Assembly: GCA_045638465.1 (NCBI GenBank)
Contig: JAZUBK010000045.1
Location: forward strand, 1 to 22,496
From: CAKVLS01 sp045638465
GTDB taxonomy: Bacteria; Bacillota; Clostridia; Christensenellales; UBA1242
DNA: 22,496 nucleotides
Direction of reading: 5' to 3'
In this document: piece after piece, positions 1 through 6,886 of the stretch
How positions within the stretch are numbered: the stretch's first letter is position 1
How the letters are laid out: each line of letters opens with the position of its first letter
Program-made: the position numbers and the translations under genes
Notes under the pieces: model-generated
Seen by the model: only the letters and a program-made list of their open reading frames with translations
What the model was told of the DNA's origin: nothing
Databases searched by the model: none

Positions 1-39
1 TGTGCCAAATAAGGTAAAAAGCCAAAGTCATTATTTTAT

Positions 40-69
40 TTGCAAAAAAATGTGCTAATATGCTAATAT
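40..69 (+). promoter_or_regulatory. Candidate sepF promoter
   Basis: TTGCAA (40-45) lies 18 nt before TAATAT (64-69), which is preceded by TG at 61-62 to form an extended -10. The 8-mer TGCTAATA occurs twice in tandem (53-60 and 61-68), so the -10 core is duplicated. Bases 1-39 show no complete gene. A TAA at 10-12 could end an upstream gene, but this cannot be confirmed. Confidence 0.4.
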
Positions 70-90
70 ATACATATAGAGGAGATAAAG

Positions 91-549
91 ATGGGACTAT
101 TTAACTTTTTTATGAAGGGTGTAGGCTTTAGTGATGGTCAAGAAAAGCCAAAAAAACAAGCAAAAGCATCTACTTCTGTTGTGCCTGAACAACCAAAAGA
201 TAGATATAGTAATTTTGAAAATGGCTTAGCCAATACTTTTGCTACGCAAACTGTAGATAGTCAATCAATAGATTTGTCTTCTGTGCCTTTTGGTACAACA
301 GGCAAAAATGTTTTAATTTATGCACCTAAAGGCGATAAAGATTTACAACTACTTATCGAGTGTCTAAGACGCAAAGAGTCTTGTATTGTAAACCTTGGCG
401 AAATGGATAATGTGGCGGCGGAAAAAGTTTTGGACTTTTTGAGTGGCGCAGTATATGCTCTTCGTGGTACTATAAAAAGACTTCAAGGCGATTTGTTCTT
501 GCTTACTCCAGAGGGCGTAAATGTCATGACCCAAAACAATAATGTATAA
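91..549 (+). CDS. sepF: Cell division protein SepF
   Basis: SepF is an FtsZ-binding membrane anchor that acts at the septum beside or in place of FtsA. The 152-aa product has the expected plan: a short hydrophobic N-terminal amphipathic segment (MGLFNFF, residues 1-7) that would insert in the membrane, a polar linker to about residue 65, and the compact SepF core at about 71-146. The core carries the family stretches KNVLIYAP (72-79) and GAVYALRG (119-126). The ATG has AGAGGAG at 78-84 with ideal spacing. In many Firmicutes sepF lies in the ylm cluster; here it is directly followed by a terminator and lspA, with no ylmG, ylmH or divIVA. Length is normal for the family. Confidence 0.93.
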   Translation: MGLFNFFMKGVGFSDGQEKPKKQAKASTSVVPEQPKDRYSNFENGLANTFATQTVDSQSIDLSSVPFGTTGKNVLIYAPKGDKDLQLLIECLRRKESCIVNLGEMDNVAAEKVLDFLSGAVYALRGTIKRLQGDLFLLTPEGVNVMTQNNNV

Positions 550-577
550 TTTTGGATTATTTTAGATAACTTTATTG

Positions 578-608
578 GGCAACTGCTATTTGGCAGTTGT
601 CTTTTTTT
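578..608 (+). terminator. Rho-independent terminator after sepF
   Basis: A nine-pair stem (578-586 with 593-601, one G-U pair) with a 6-nt loop is followed by seven T at 602-608. It starts 28 nt after the sepF stop codon. Its 3' arm overlaps the -35 of the lspA promoter. Confidence 0.85.
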
Positions 609-625
609 ATATTTTTTAGTATAAT
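597..625 (+). promoter_or_regulatory. Promoter for lspA and downstream gene
   Basis: TTGTCT (597-602), a 17-nt spacer, then a perfect TATAAT (620-625). The -35 lies inside the 3' arm of the sepF terminator. Transcription would start at about 632, immediately before the lspA ribosome binding site at 633-639. Confidence 0.55.
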
Positions 626-646
626 ACCACATAGGGAGAAATTTTT

Positions 647-1114
647 GTGAAGAAAAAGATAATTTTAAAATGCTGTATAATCTTCTTTGTTATAGCAATG
701 GACCTTCTTACAAAAGTTCTTTTTAAAGAAAAAGACTTTACACTTATACCAGGGCTTATAGGTATAAGTTATAATACATCACTAAACAAAGGTGTTGCAG
801 GTGGGTTTTTCTCAGGCTACACTCCACTTATAGTGATAGTAAGTATGGTTATGATAATATTTATATTCTTAGTAGATATCAAATACAAACCCGATAGCAA
901 ACTTTATAGTTTTGGTATTAGTTTCGTAATAGGCGGTGCAATAGGCAATCTTATCGATAGAATCTTCCTTGGCGGAGTAAGAGACTTTATTGTGTTTGAG
1001 TTCTGGAAGAGTTTTCCTACCTTTAACGTTGCAGACTGCTTTATTGTTATTGGTGTGGTTTTACTTGCTGTATATATTATTTTCTTTAGCAAAGAAGGGA
1101 AAGAGAGTAAATAA
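647..1114 (+). CDS. lspA: Lipoprotein signal peptidase (signal peptidase II)
   Basis: LspA is the membrane aspartyl protease that removes the signal peptide from diacylglyceryl-modified prolipoproteins. The 155-aa product has four hydrophobic segments (about 7-22, 59-77, 88-104, 124-146). The conserved blocks are recognisable: NKGVAGGFF (47-55, the family's N-x-G-A-A-F-G block), GGAIGNLIDR (96-105), VRDFI with catalytic Asp113, and FNVAD with catalytic Asp130. The start is GTG with AGGGAGA at 633-639. It is 6 nt upstream of the pseudouridine synthase gene, the same order as lspA-ylyB in Bacillus, and the two are probably co-transcribed. Confidence 0.95.
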   Translation: MKKKIILKCCIIFFVIAMDLLTKVLFKEKDFTLIPGLIGISYNTSLNKGVAGGFFSGYTPLIVIVSMVMIIFIFLVDIKYKPDSKLYSFGISFVIGGAIGNLIDRIFLGGVRDFIVFEFWKSFPTFNVADCFIVIGVVLLAVYIIFFSKEGKESK

Positions 1115-1120
1115 TAACAA

Positions 1121-2023
1121 ATGACTTTTAATATAACAGAAAATGATAAAAACAAGCGTCTTGATATCTTTTTGCTAGAAAAGTTAGAAGATAGAACAAG
1201 AAGCTTCATAAAAAACTTGATCGAAAAAGGCATGGCAACTGTAAATTATAAGGTTGTAAAAGCAGGTTATAAATTGTGTGTAGGTGACGTAATCACTGCG
1301 GAGATTCCTGAGCCTGTAGCAACCGATATTTTACCCGAAAACTTACCTCTTGATATTATTTATGAAGATAGCGATTTGCTAGTTATAAACAAAGCTCAAG
1401 GCATGGTTGTTCACCCATCAAGCGGGTGCTATAGCGGAACGCTAGTCAACGCTCTTATGTATCATATCAAAGACCTAAGCGGCATAAACGGAGAGCTTAG
1501 ACCAGGCATTGTTCATAGACTAGACAAAGACACCGCAGGGCTTTTGCTTGTTGCAAAAAATGATTTTGCGCACGTAAGTTTAGCAGAGCAAATTAAAGAA
1601 AAAAGTTGCAAACGAATCTACAAAGCTTTGGTTTATGGTAGCCCAAAAGATGACAGCGGAGTGATTACAACTTACCTCAATCGCGGAACAAATGAACGAA
1701 AAAAGATATTTGTAGTAAGAGAGGGAGAGGGAAAACTTGCTATTACTCACTACAAAGTTTTGCAAAGATTCAAAGGTTATACTCTTATGGAGTACGAACT
1801 AAAAACAGGTAGAACACATCAAATAAGGGTTCACTCTAGTTTTATGGGCCATGCGGTAGTTGGTGACCCTGTTTATAGCAAGGTAGAGGATAAATTTGGT
1901 CTAAAAGGACAACTTTTAGTTGCTACAAATATAGAGTTTACCCACCCAAGAAGTGGCGAAAAAATGAGTTTTTCAGTACCTTTGCCAAAGTATTTTGAAG
2001 AAGTACTAAGCAAAATGAATTAA
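1121..2023 (+). CDS. RluA-family 23S rRNA pseudouridine synthase (RluD/YlyB type)
   Basis: The enzyme isomerises uridine to pseudouridine in structured RNA; RluD-type members act on 23S rRNA helix 69. An N-terminal S4 RNA-binding domain spans about residues 11-60 and the catalytic RluA domain about 70-285. The signature HRLDKDTAG (132-140) contains the catalytic Asp135; the usual TSG is TAG here. RTHQIRVH follows further on. At 300 aa it matches ordinary RluD/YlyB proteins. The ATG lies 6 nt after lspA with only a weak purine-rich ribosome binding site, which suggests translation coupled to lspA. Which uridines it modifies cannot be told from sequence. Confidence 0.93.
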   Translation: MTFNITENDKNKRLDIFLLEKLEDRTRSFIKNLIEKGMATVNYKVVKAGYKLCVGDVITAEIPEPVATDILPENLPLDIIYEDSDLLVINKAQGMVVHPSSGCYSGTLVNALMYHIKDLSGINGELRPGIVHRLDKDTAGLLLVAKNDFAHVSLAEQIKEKSCKRIYKALVYGSPKDDSGVITTYLNRGTNERKKIFVVREGEGKLAITHYKVLQRFKGYTLMEYELKTGRTHQIRVHSSFMGHAVVGDPVYSKVEDKFGLKGQLLVATNIEFTHPRSGEKMSFSVPLPKYFEEVLSKMN

Positions 2024-2026
2024 TAT

Positions 2027-2056
2027 TTTACATATAACGCAGTTTTGTGTTATGAT
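2027..2056 (+). promoter_or_regulatory. Candidate promoter for the small membrane protein pair
   Basis: TTTACA (2027-2032), an 18-nt spacer, then TATGAT (2051-2056) with TG at 2048-2049 forming an extended -10. It begins three bases after the preceding stop codon. The start site would fall at about 2063, at the GAGG ribosome binding site. Confidence 0.45.
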
Positions 2057-2074
2057 TACTTTGAGGATAAAATA

Positions 2075-2329
2075 ATGACTAAACAAACAATCAAAAGAGT
2101 AATAAATTTTGCAGCCTTTATAGCAGTTCTTGCGTCTACAGTATTGATTTTGATAGGCAAACTTTTGCCTTCGATTCAAGATGTAATGTTTTTGATTGCT
2201 GGTATTTTGTGTTTTGCAGTGTGTGTATTTGCAGGTGGTTTTTATGCCTTTTCTCGTAGAAATGGCGTATATATTGCCTTGCTTGTTATATCCATAATTG
2301 TTGCAATAGTTGTGATGATTATTCTTTAG
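2075..2329 (+). CDS. Small three-TM membrane protein, unrecognised
   Basis: I do not recognise this 84-aa protein. It is almost wholly hydrophobic, with three predicted membrane segments (about 9-30, 36-58 and 65-84) and basic residues at the N-terminus (KQTIKR) and in the second loop (RR at 61-62). The ATG at 2075 is preferred over an in-frame TTG 30 nt upstream because GAGG (2063-2066) is correctly spaced from it. It is separated by 9 nt from the next gene, also a small membrane protein, so the two are likely co-expressed and may act together. No catalytic motif is visible. Confidence 0.7.
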   Translation: MTKQTIKRVINFAAFIAVLASTVLILIGKLLPSIQDVMFLIAGILCFAVCVFAGGFYAFSRRNGVYIALLVISIIVAIVVMIIL

Positions 2330-2338
2330 GAGGAATAA

Positions 2339-2728
2339 ATGAAGTTTTTTAAGTCGCCATACAATATAGTTATGCTAGTAATATTTGTTCTTGGCTTTGT
2401 TTTGATGATGCTAAATTCTTTGATTAGTATATTATTGCCAATCGGCCTTGACGTAATTGCTATTGGTATGCTTATGCTTGCAAACAACTTTTATAACGCA
2501 AACAAAGCACGTAAAGATATGGACGAAGTTACTGGAATAAAGCAATCTTTGGACGCAAGGCAAGTTTCTGTTGACGAAGATGTTTATGTAGTGCCAGAAG
2601 AAAACAAAGGCTTAGTTTTTAAACAAAGAGTCAAAAAAGGCAATAATACAATGTCTTTTTGTGTGTTATTTTCGATTTTTGCTTTTGTTATTATTCTTTT
2701 TACAGTTGGTATTTATATTGGATTCTAA
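2339..2728 (+). CDS. Small three-TM membrane protein with cytosolic loop, unrecognised
   Basis: This 129-aa protein is not recognised. It has two N-terminal membrane segments (about 9-26 and 29-49), a charged loop of about 50 residues (roughly 52-103, with acidic and basic patches such as KARKDMDE and KQRVKK), and a C-terminal membrane segment (about 104-128). A perfect AGGAGG at 2328-2333 overlaps the stop codon of the preceding gene, which points to translational coupling. A terminator follows, so the two small membrane genes form a compact unit. The first two segments resemble the hydrophobic pattern of the upstream neighbour, but I cannot demonstrate homology. Confidence 0.7.
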   Translation: MKFFKSPYNIVMLVIFVLGFVLMMLNSLISILLPIGLDVIAIGMLMLANNFYNANKARKDMDEVTGIKQSLDARQVSVDEDVYVVPEENKGLVFKQRVKKGNNTMSFCVLFSIFAFVIILFTVGIYIGF

Positions 2729-2732
2729 AATC

Positions 2733-2761
2733 AAAAGAAGGTTTGAAATACCTTCTTTTTT
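2733..2761 (+). terminator. Terminator after small membrane protein pair
   Basis: The stem at 2737-2742 pairs with 2750-2755 (GAAGGT with ACCTTC), is extended by an A-tract/T-tract, has a 7-nt loop, and ends in a run of T at 2756-2761. It lies right after the stop codon at 2726-2728. Confidence 0.8.
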
Positions 2762-2807
2762 ATTTACAAAAATTGCCAAAAAGAGAGCGTTTTGGTGGAT
2801 AAAACAC

Positions 2808-2836
2808 TTGAAATAGTTTGACCATTGTGATATACT
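2808..2836 (+). promoter_or_regulatory. Promoter of the tig-clpP-clpX-engB operon
   Basis: TTGAAA (2808-2813), a 17-nt spacer, TATACT (2831-2836) with TG at 2828-2829 forming an extended -10. The predicted start near 2843 leaves a leader of about 50 nt before the tig ATG. Inverted repeats surround the -10 region (ACCATT 2821-2826 with AATGGT 2848-2853; TACTT 2833-2837 with AAGTA 2841-2845) and could be an operator. Confidence 0.65.
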
Positions 2837-2893
2837 TACAAAGTACAAATGGTAAGCTAGAAAGTTGTGCTTATCAATCGAAGGAGAATATAG

Positions 2894-4174
2894 ATGAAAT
2901 ACGAATTAAAGACATTGAAGGACAAAAAAGTAGAAATCGAAATTAGTCTTGACGCAAAAGAATGGGAAACAGCCATTGAAGATGCTTACAAAAAAACAAA
3001 AGGCAAATTTAATATCCATGGCTTTAGAAAGGGTGCGGCTCCAAGAAAAGTTATTGAAAAAACTTATGGACCAAGCATTTTCTTTGAAGACGCTATTGAT
3101 GGTTGTTTTTACAGATATTATTTTGAAATATTGCAAAAAGAAACAAGCCTAGAGCCAATTGACGCTCCATCTCTATCAATCAAGAGTATCGACGAAAATG
3201 GCCTTGTTATCGTTGCAACAGTAGAAAACAAACCAGAAGTAACACTTGGTGATTACAAAGGTTTGACAGTTAAAAAAGATGAAGTAAAAATCGGCGAAAA
3301 AGAAGTAAAAGCTGAACTTGACAGAATGGTTGCTTCTCGTGCTAGATTTATCGAAGTTAGCGACAGAGCAGTAGAAAATGGCGATATGGCAACAATCGAC
3401 TTTTCTGGTTCTATCGATGGCGTAAAATTTGAAGGTGGCACAGCTACTGATTATGATTTGGAAATCGGATCACATAGCTTTATCGACAATTTTGAAGATC
3501 AAATCATCGGTATGAAGATTGGCGATAAAAAAGATGTTAATGTTACTTTCCCAAAAAATTATCACGTAGATGACCTAAAAAATAAACCTGCAGTATTTGA
3601 AGTAACAGTTAAAGGTATCAAAACAAAACAACTTCCTGAACTAAATGATGAGTTTGCTAGTGAAGTTAGCGAATTTGAAACTTTGGCTGACCTAAAAGCT
3701 GATATTAAGACTAAACTTACTGAAAGTGCAGAACACGAAGCTATGCACAAACAAGAAGCTGACCTTATCGAGGCAGTTTGCAACAATGCAAAAGTTGACG
3801 TTCCAGAAGTTATGGTTGAACACCAAATTGATGACTTTATCAACGAATTTGAGTATAGACTAGGCTACCAAGGTCTAAAATTAGAGGACTACCTAAAATA
3901 CCTTGGCCAAACAATGGAAGAACTAAGAGCATCAAGAAAAGAAGATGCTGCAAAATCTGTTAAAACAAGACTTGTTCTTGAGGCTATCGTAAGAGCAGAA
4001 AAACTTGACGTAACAGACGCTGATGTTGAAGAAAAATTCAACGAAGGCAAAGAAAACAAAAAGACAATGGCTGACATCAGAAAAGAGCTAAAAGGCGACC
4101 AAATCGCTTATATGCAAAATAGCATCTTGATGAACAAGCTTATGAAACTTTTGAAAGACAATAACAATCTTTAA
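2894..4174 (+). CDS. tig: Trigger factor (ribosome-associated chaperone / PPIase)
   Basis: Trigger factor binds the ribosomal exit tunnel (protein L23) and shields nascent chains. All three domains are visible in 426 aa. The N-terminal ribosome-binding domain carries the signature GFRKGAAP (43-50). An FKBP-type peptidyl-prolyl isomerase domain spans about 150-240 (e.g. GDMATIDFSGSIDG, FEVTVKGIK). A helical C-terminal chaperone domain extends to the end. AAGGAG at 2881-2886 sets the ATG. It is first in the tig-clpP-clpX-engB operon, 29 nt before clpP, a classic arrangement that couples folding with proteolysis. Length is typical. Confidence 0.96.
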   Translation: MKYELKTLKDKKVEIEISLDAKEWETAIEDAYKKTKGKFNIHGFRKGAAPRKVIEKTYGPSIFFEDAIDGCFYRYYFEILQKETSLEPIDAPSLSIKSIDENGLVIVATVENKPEVTLGDYKGLTVKKDEVKIGEKEVKAELDRMVASRARFIEVSDRAVENGDMATIDFSGSIDGVKFEGGTATDYDLEIGSHSFIDNFEDQIIGMKIGDKKDVNVTFPKNYHVDDLKNKPAVFEVTVKGIKTKQLPELNDEFASEVSEFETLADLKADIKTKLTESAEHEAMHKQEADLIEAVCNNAKVDVPEVMVEHQIDDFINEFEYRLGYQGLKLEDYLKYLGQTMEELRASRKEDAAKSVKTRLVLEAIVRAEKLDVTDADVEEKFNEGKENKKTMADIRKELKGDQIAYMQNSILMNKLMKLLKDNNNL

Positions 4175-4203
4175 TAACAAAATATATTGGAGGTAAATAA
4201 ACT

Positions 4204-4785
4204 ATGTTAGTACCTATGGTTGTTGACAAAACAAGCGAAGGAGAAAGAAGTTATGACATTTATTCTAGACTACTAGAGGATAGAATAATATTCTTAACAG
4301 GAGAAATTAATGATGCTACTGCAAATGTAGTTGTAGCACAACTTATTTACCTAGAAGGTAAAAATCCAGACAAAGATATATCTTTATATATCAATAGCCC
4401 TGGTGGTAGTGTTTCTGCAGGTCTTGCAATTTTTGACACTATCAATTATATAAAATGTGATGTTTGTACTATTTGCGTAGGTCTTGCTGCATCAATGGGA
4501 GCTTTCCTTCTTGCTAGTGGTACAAAAGGAAAAAGATATGCACTTCCAAATAGCGAGATTATGATTCACCAACCTCTAGGTGGTGCTCAAGGTCAAGCTA
4601 GTGATATCGAAATCCAAGCAAAACACATTCAACACATCAAATCTAAACTAAATAAGGTTTTGAGCGAAAGAACAGGTCAAGACTTGAAGAAAGTAGAGAA
4701 AGACACTGATAGAGACTACTATATGACTGCTGAACAAGCAAAAGAATATGGTATTATCGACGAAATATTCTATAAGAGAAAATAA
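4204..4785 (+). CDS. clpP: ATP-dependent Clp protease proteolytic subunit ClpP
   Basis: ClpP is the tetradecameric serine peptidase chamber that degrades substrates fed by ClpX or other Clp ATPases. The 193-aa protein has the canonical catalytic triad: Ser97 in ASMGA, His122 in IHQP, and Asp171 in RDYYM. YINSPGGSV (62-70) forms the oxyanion/handle region. The N-terminus (VPMVVDKT) is the segment that is normally processed and forms the axial loops. GGAGG at 4189-4193 precedes the ATG by 10 nt; a second ATG four codons on is an alternative start. A hairpin separates it from clpX, 78 nt downstream. Confidence 0.97.
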   Translation: MLVPMVVDKTSEGERSYDIYSRLLEDRIIFLTGEINDATANVVVAQLIYLEGKNPDKDISLYINSPGGSVSAGLAIFDTINYIKCDVCTICVGLAASMGAFLLASGTKGKRYALPNSEIMIHQPLGGAQGQASDIEIQAKHIQHIKSKLNKVLSERTGQDLKKVEKDTDRDYYMTAEQAKEYGIIDEIFYKRK

Positions 4786-4793
4786 TACAAGAT

Positions 4794-4826
4794 TTGCTAA
4801 ACCAACAATATTTTTAGGTTTAGCAA
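4794..4826 (+). other. clpP-clpX intergenic inverted repeat
   Basis: A perfect 10-bp inverted repeat (TTGCTAAACC at 4794-4803, GGTTTAGCAA at 4817-4826) encloses a 13-nt loop. The following CTTTTGTTTA is not a clean T-tract, so this looks like a weak attenuator or an RNA-processing/stability hairpin that sets clpP over clpX output. A protein-binding operator is also possible. Confidence 0.5.
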
Positions 4827-4863
4827 CTTTTGTTTATGGCAATGATAAAAAAAGGAGTAAACA

Positions 4864-6192
4864 ATGCAAAAAGAAATAAACTTAGTTTGTTCATTTTGTG
4901 GCAAATCTCAATCTGAGGTAAAGAGGTTGATTTCTAGCCCTAATGGTGGCAGCTTTATTTGTGATGAGTGCGTTGATGTATGCAAAGAAATAATTAACGA
5001 CGGCAAAACAAAAGAAGTAAAACACGAGGCAAAAATTGATCTTCCACTCCCTCACCAAATCAAAGAAATGCTAGATGGCTATATCGTAGGCCAAGATGAA
5101 GCAAAGAAGGCTTTGTCAGTAGCAGTTTATAACCATTATAAAAGAATAAACTACAACGCTGAGCTTAAAGAAAAGAAATTGGACGAAACTCCTATTGAAC
5201 TAGAAAAAAGTAACGTTCTTATGATAGGACCTACTGGTTGCGGTAAGACTCTTCTTGCAAAAACTTTGGCAAAGATACTAAAAGTTCCTTTTGCCTCAGC
5301 TGACGCTACAACATTGACAGAGGCAGGTTACGTTGGTGAAGACGTAGAGAACATCTTGCTTAAACTTATACAAAACGCCGACTATGATATCTCTAAGGCC
5401 GAAAGAGGTATTGTGTATATTGACGAAATTGATAAAATTTCTCGTAAGGGCGAAAATCGTTCTATTACAAGAGATGTAAGTGGCGAAGGTGTACAACAAG
5501 CCCTTCTAAAAATACTAGAGAGCACTGTGGCATCAGTTCCACCTCAAGGCGGAAGAAAACATCCACAACAAGAAATGCTACAAATAGATACAACTAACAT
5601 TTTGTTTATTTGTGGTGGTGCTTTTGTTGGTCTTGATAAAATAATAGAAAAGAGAATAAGTGATAGTACACTTGGTTTTGGTAGCGGTGTAAAATCAAAA
5701 GAAGAAAAAGATTCTTATGAATATATCCGAAATATCCAACCACAAGATATGATTAAGTTTGGTCTTATTCCTGAGTTTGTAGGTAGAGTACCTATCGTAG
5801 TAGGTCTACATGACCTTGGCGAATCTGCTTTGGTTAAAATTATGACAACTCCTAAAAACTCTATCACAAAACAATATGCAAAAATGTTTGATATGGACGG
5901 AATCAAACTTGAGTTTGAAGAAGCATGTTTGTCTGCAGTTGCTAAAAAAGCAATCAAACTAAAAACTGGTGCAAGAGGTCTTAGAACTATCTTAGAAGAA
6001 AAAATGATAGGCCTTATGTATTCTGCTCCAGAAGACAAAACTATCGACAAAATTATTCTTACCGATAAATTTATTGACGACGGCGAAAGCCCAGTTTATG
6101 TAAGAAAAGAAATTCACGAAACTCCTAATGTAGATGAGGACGAAGTGAAAATTTTGGATAACAACCTAAATCAAACAGGGATTGTAAGCTAA
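4864..6192 (+). CDS. clpX: ATP-dependent Clp protease ATP-binding subunit ClpX
   Basis: ClpX is the hexameric AAA+ unfoldase that delivers substrates to ClpP. The 442-aa protein has an N-terminal C4 zinc-binding domain (Cys9, Cys12, Cys33, Cys36). Next come Walker A GPTGCGKT (122-129), pore loop GYVG (155-158), Walker B IVYIDEID (183-190), the RKH loop (231-233), and the ClpP-docking LGF loop (270-272, the IGF equivalent). The C-terminal sensor-2 region contains GARGLRTILEEKM. AAGGAG at 4852-4857 sets the ATG. The gene is 9 nt upstream of engB. No lon gene lies between clpX and engB, although lon is common there in related genomes. Confidence 0.97.
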   Translation: MQKEINLVCSFCGKSQSEVKRLISSPNGGSFICDECVDVCKEIINDGKTKEVKHEAKIDLPLPHQIKEMLDGYIVGQDEAKKALSVAVYNHYKRINYNAELKEKKLDETPIELEKSNVLMIGPTGCGKTLLAKTLAKILKVPFASADATTLTEAGYVGEDVENILLKLIQNADYDISKAERGIVYIDEIDKISRKGENRSITRDVSGEGVQQALLKILESTVASVPPQGGRKHPQQEMLQIDTTNILFICGGAFVGLDKIIEKRISDSTLGFGSGVKSKEEKDSYEYIRNIQPQDMIKFGLIPEFVGRVPIVVGLHDLGESALVKIMTTPKNSITKQYAKMFDMDGIKLEFEEACLSAVAKKAIKLKTGARGLRTILEEKMIGLMYSAPEDKTIDKIILTDKFIDDGESPVYVRKEIHETPNVDEDEVKILDNNLNQTGIVS

Positions 6193-6201
6193 GGAAAAAT
6201 T

Positions 6202-6822
6202 ATGGTTATTAAAAGTGCAGAATTTGTAAAAAGCGTATCGAATTTTAACGATATTTATAAGTCTGAATACAAAGAGGTTGCTTTTGTTGGAAGAAGTAAT
6301 GTTGGTAAAAGTTCTTTAATAAACTTTATGACTAACAATTCAAAACTAGCAAAAACATCTTCACTTCCTGGAAGAACAAGGCTGATTAATTACTTTTTGA
6401 TTAACAAAGAGTTTTTACTAGTTGACCTTCCTGGGTATGGTTATGCCAAGGCCTCAAAAGAGGCTCAAGCTAGTTGGGGCAGTCTTTTAGAAAACTATTT
6501 GAAAAAATCACAGAATCTAAAAGCCGTGTATATGTTACTAGACATAAGGCATTTGCCAAACGACAATGATAAGCAAATGATCAAATTTTTGTACTACTAT
6601 AATATTCCTACAATATTTGTTTTGACCAAGGCAGATAAACTATCAAAATCTGCAATTGGCAGACAAGTCCAAATGATATCAAACGACCTTGGCCTTGCAA
6701 AAGATAACTTTATTGTGACTTCGTCAGATAAAAAGACAGGCAAAGAAAAATTGCTTGATAGCCTAGATGTAAGACTTTTGGCTGAAAACAAAGTTGAAGA
6801 AAATGAAGATAGTGAAGAGTAA
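6202..6822 (+). CDS. engB: Ribosome biogenesis GTP-binding protein EngB (YsxC/YihA)
   Basis: EngB is a TRAFAC-class GTPase needed for late 50S subunit assembly. All nucleotide-binding motifs are present in 206 aa: G1 GRSNVGKSS (30-38), the G2 region SSLPGRTRLINYF, G3 DLPGYG (75-80), G4 TKAD (142-145) and a G5-like TSSDKKTG. The C-terminus is short and acidic (ENEDSEE). AAGGA at 6191-6195 overlaps the end of clpX, so it is the last gene of the tig-clp operon. Its final codons also form the 5' arm of the operon terminator, and the stop codon sits in the terminator loop. Confidence 0.96.
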   Translation: MVIKSAEFVKSVSNFNDIYKSEYKEVAFVGRSNVGKSSLINFMTNNSKLAKTSSLPGRTRLINYFLINKEFLLVDLPGYGYAKASKEAQASWGSLLENYLKKSQNLKAVYMLLDIRHLPNDNDKQMIKFLYYYNIPTIFVLTKADKLSKSAIGRQVQMISNDLGLAKDNFIVTSSDKKTGKEKLLDSLDVRLLAENKVEENEDSEE

Positions 6823-6839
6823 TTCACTATCTTTTTTTT
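6806..6839 (+). terminator. Terminator of tig-clpP-clpX-engB operon
   Basis: GATAGTGAA (6808-6816) pairs perfectly with TTCACTATC (6823-6831), extended by A/T pairs, followed by eight T (6832-6839). The 6-nt loop contains the engB stop codon (6820-6822), so the 5' arm is translated. Confidence 0.9.
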
Positions 6840-6840
6840 A

Positions 6841-6868
6841 ACCTTTTTTATCCTCCGTACATAAACTA
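6841..6868 (+). promoter_or_regulatory. Possible sporulation sigma-K-like promoter
   Basis: AC at 6841-6842, a 17-nt gap and CATAAACTA at 6860-6868 match the known sigma-K pattern AC-N16/17-CATAnnnTA. No sigma-A pair of similar quality is seen. The weakness is position: transcription would begin near the ribosome binding site GGAGG at 6874-6878, leaving almost no leader. Short patterns of this kind also occur by chance in AT-rich DNA. Confidence 0.3.
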
Positions 6869-6886
6869 AAATAGGAGGTAAATAAT

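Noticed and set aside
1..90. C-terminal fragment of an upstream gene
   Set aside because: Each frame has a stop within the first 60 bases and no family signature can be read from so few codons; only the sepF promoter is supported.
2817..2833. CtsR-like half-site TTTGACC before clpP operon
   Set aside because: The first heptamer fits, but the second expected heptamer at 2827-2833 matches at only one position, so a full CtsR operator is not supported.
6852..6878. CCTCC (6852-6856) pairing with the GGAGG ribosome binding site as an anti-SD switch
   Set aside because: Only five pairs with a 17-nt loop, and the likely transcript begins downstream of CCTCC, so it would not be in the mRNA.
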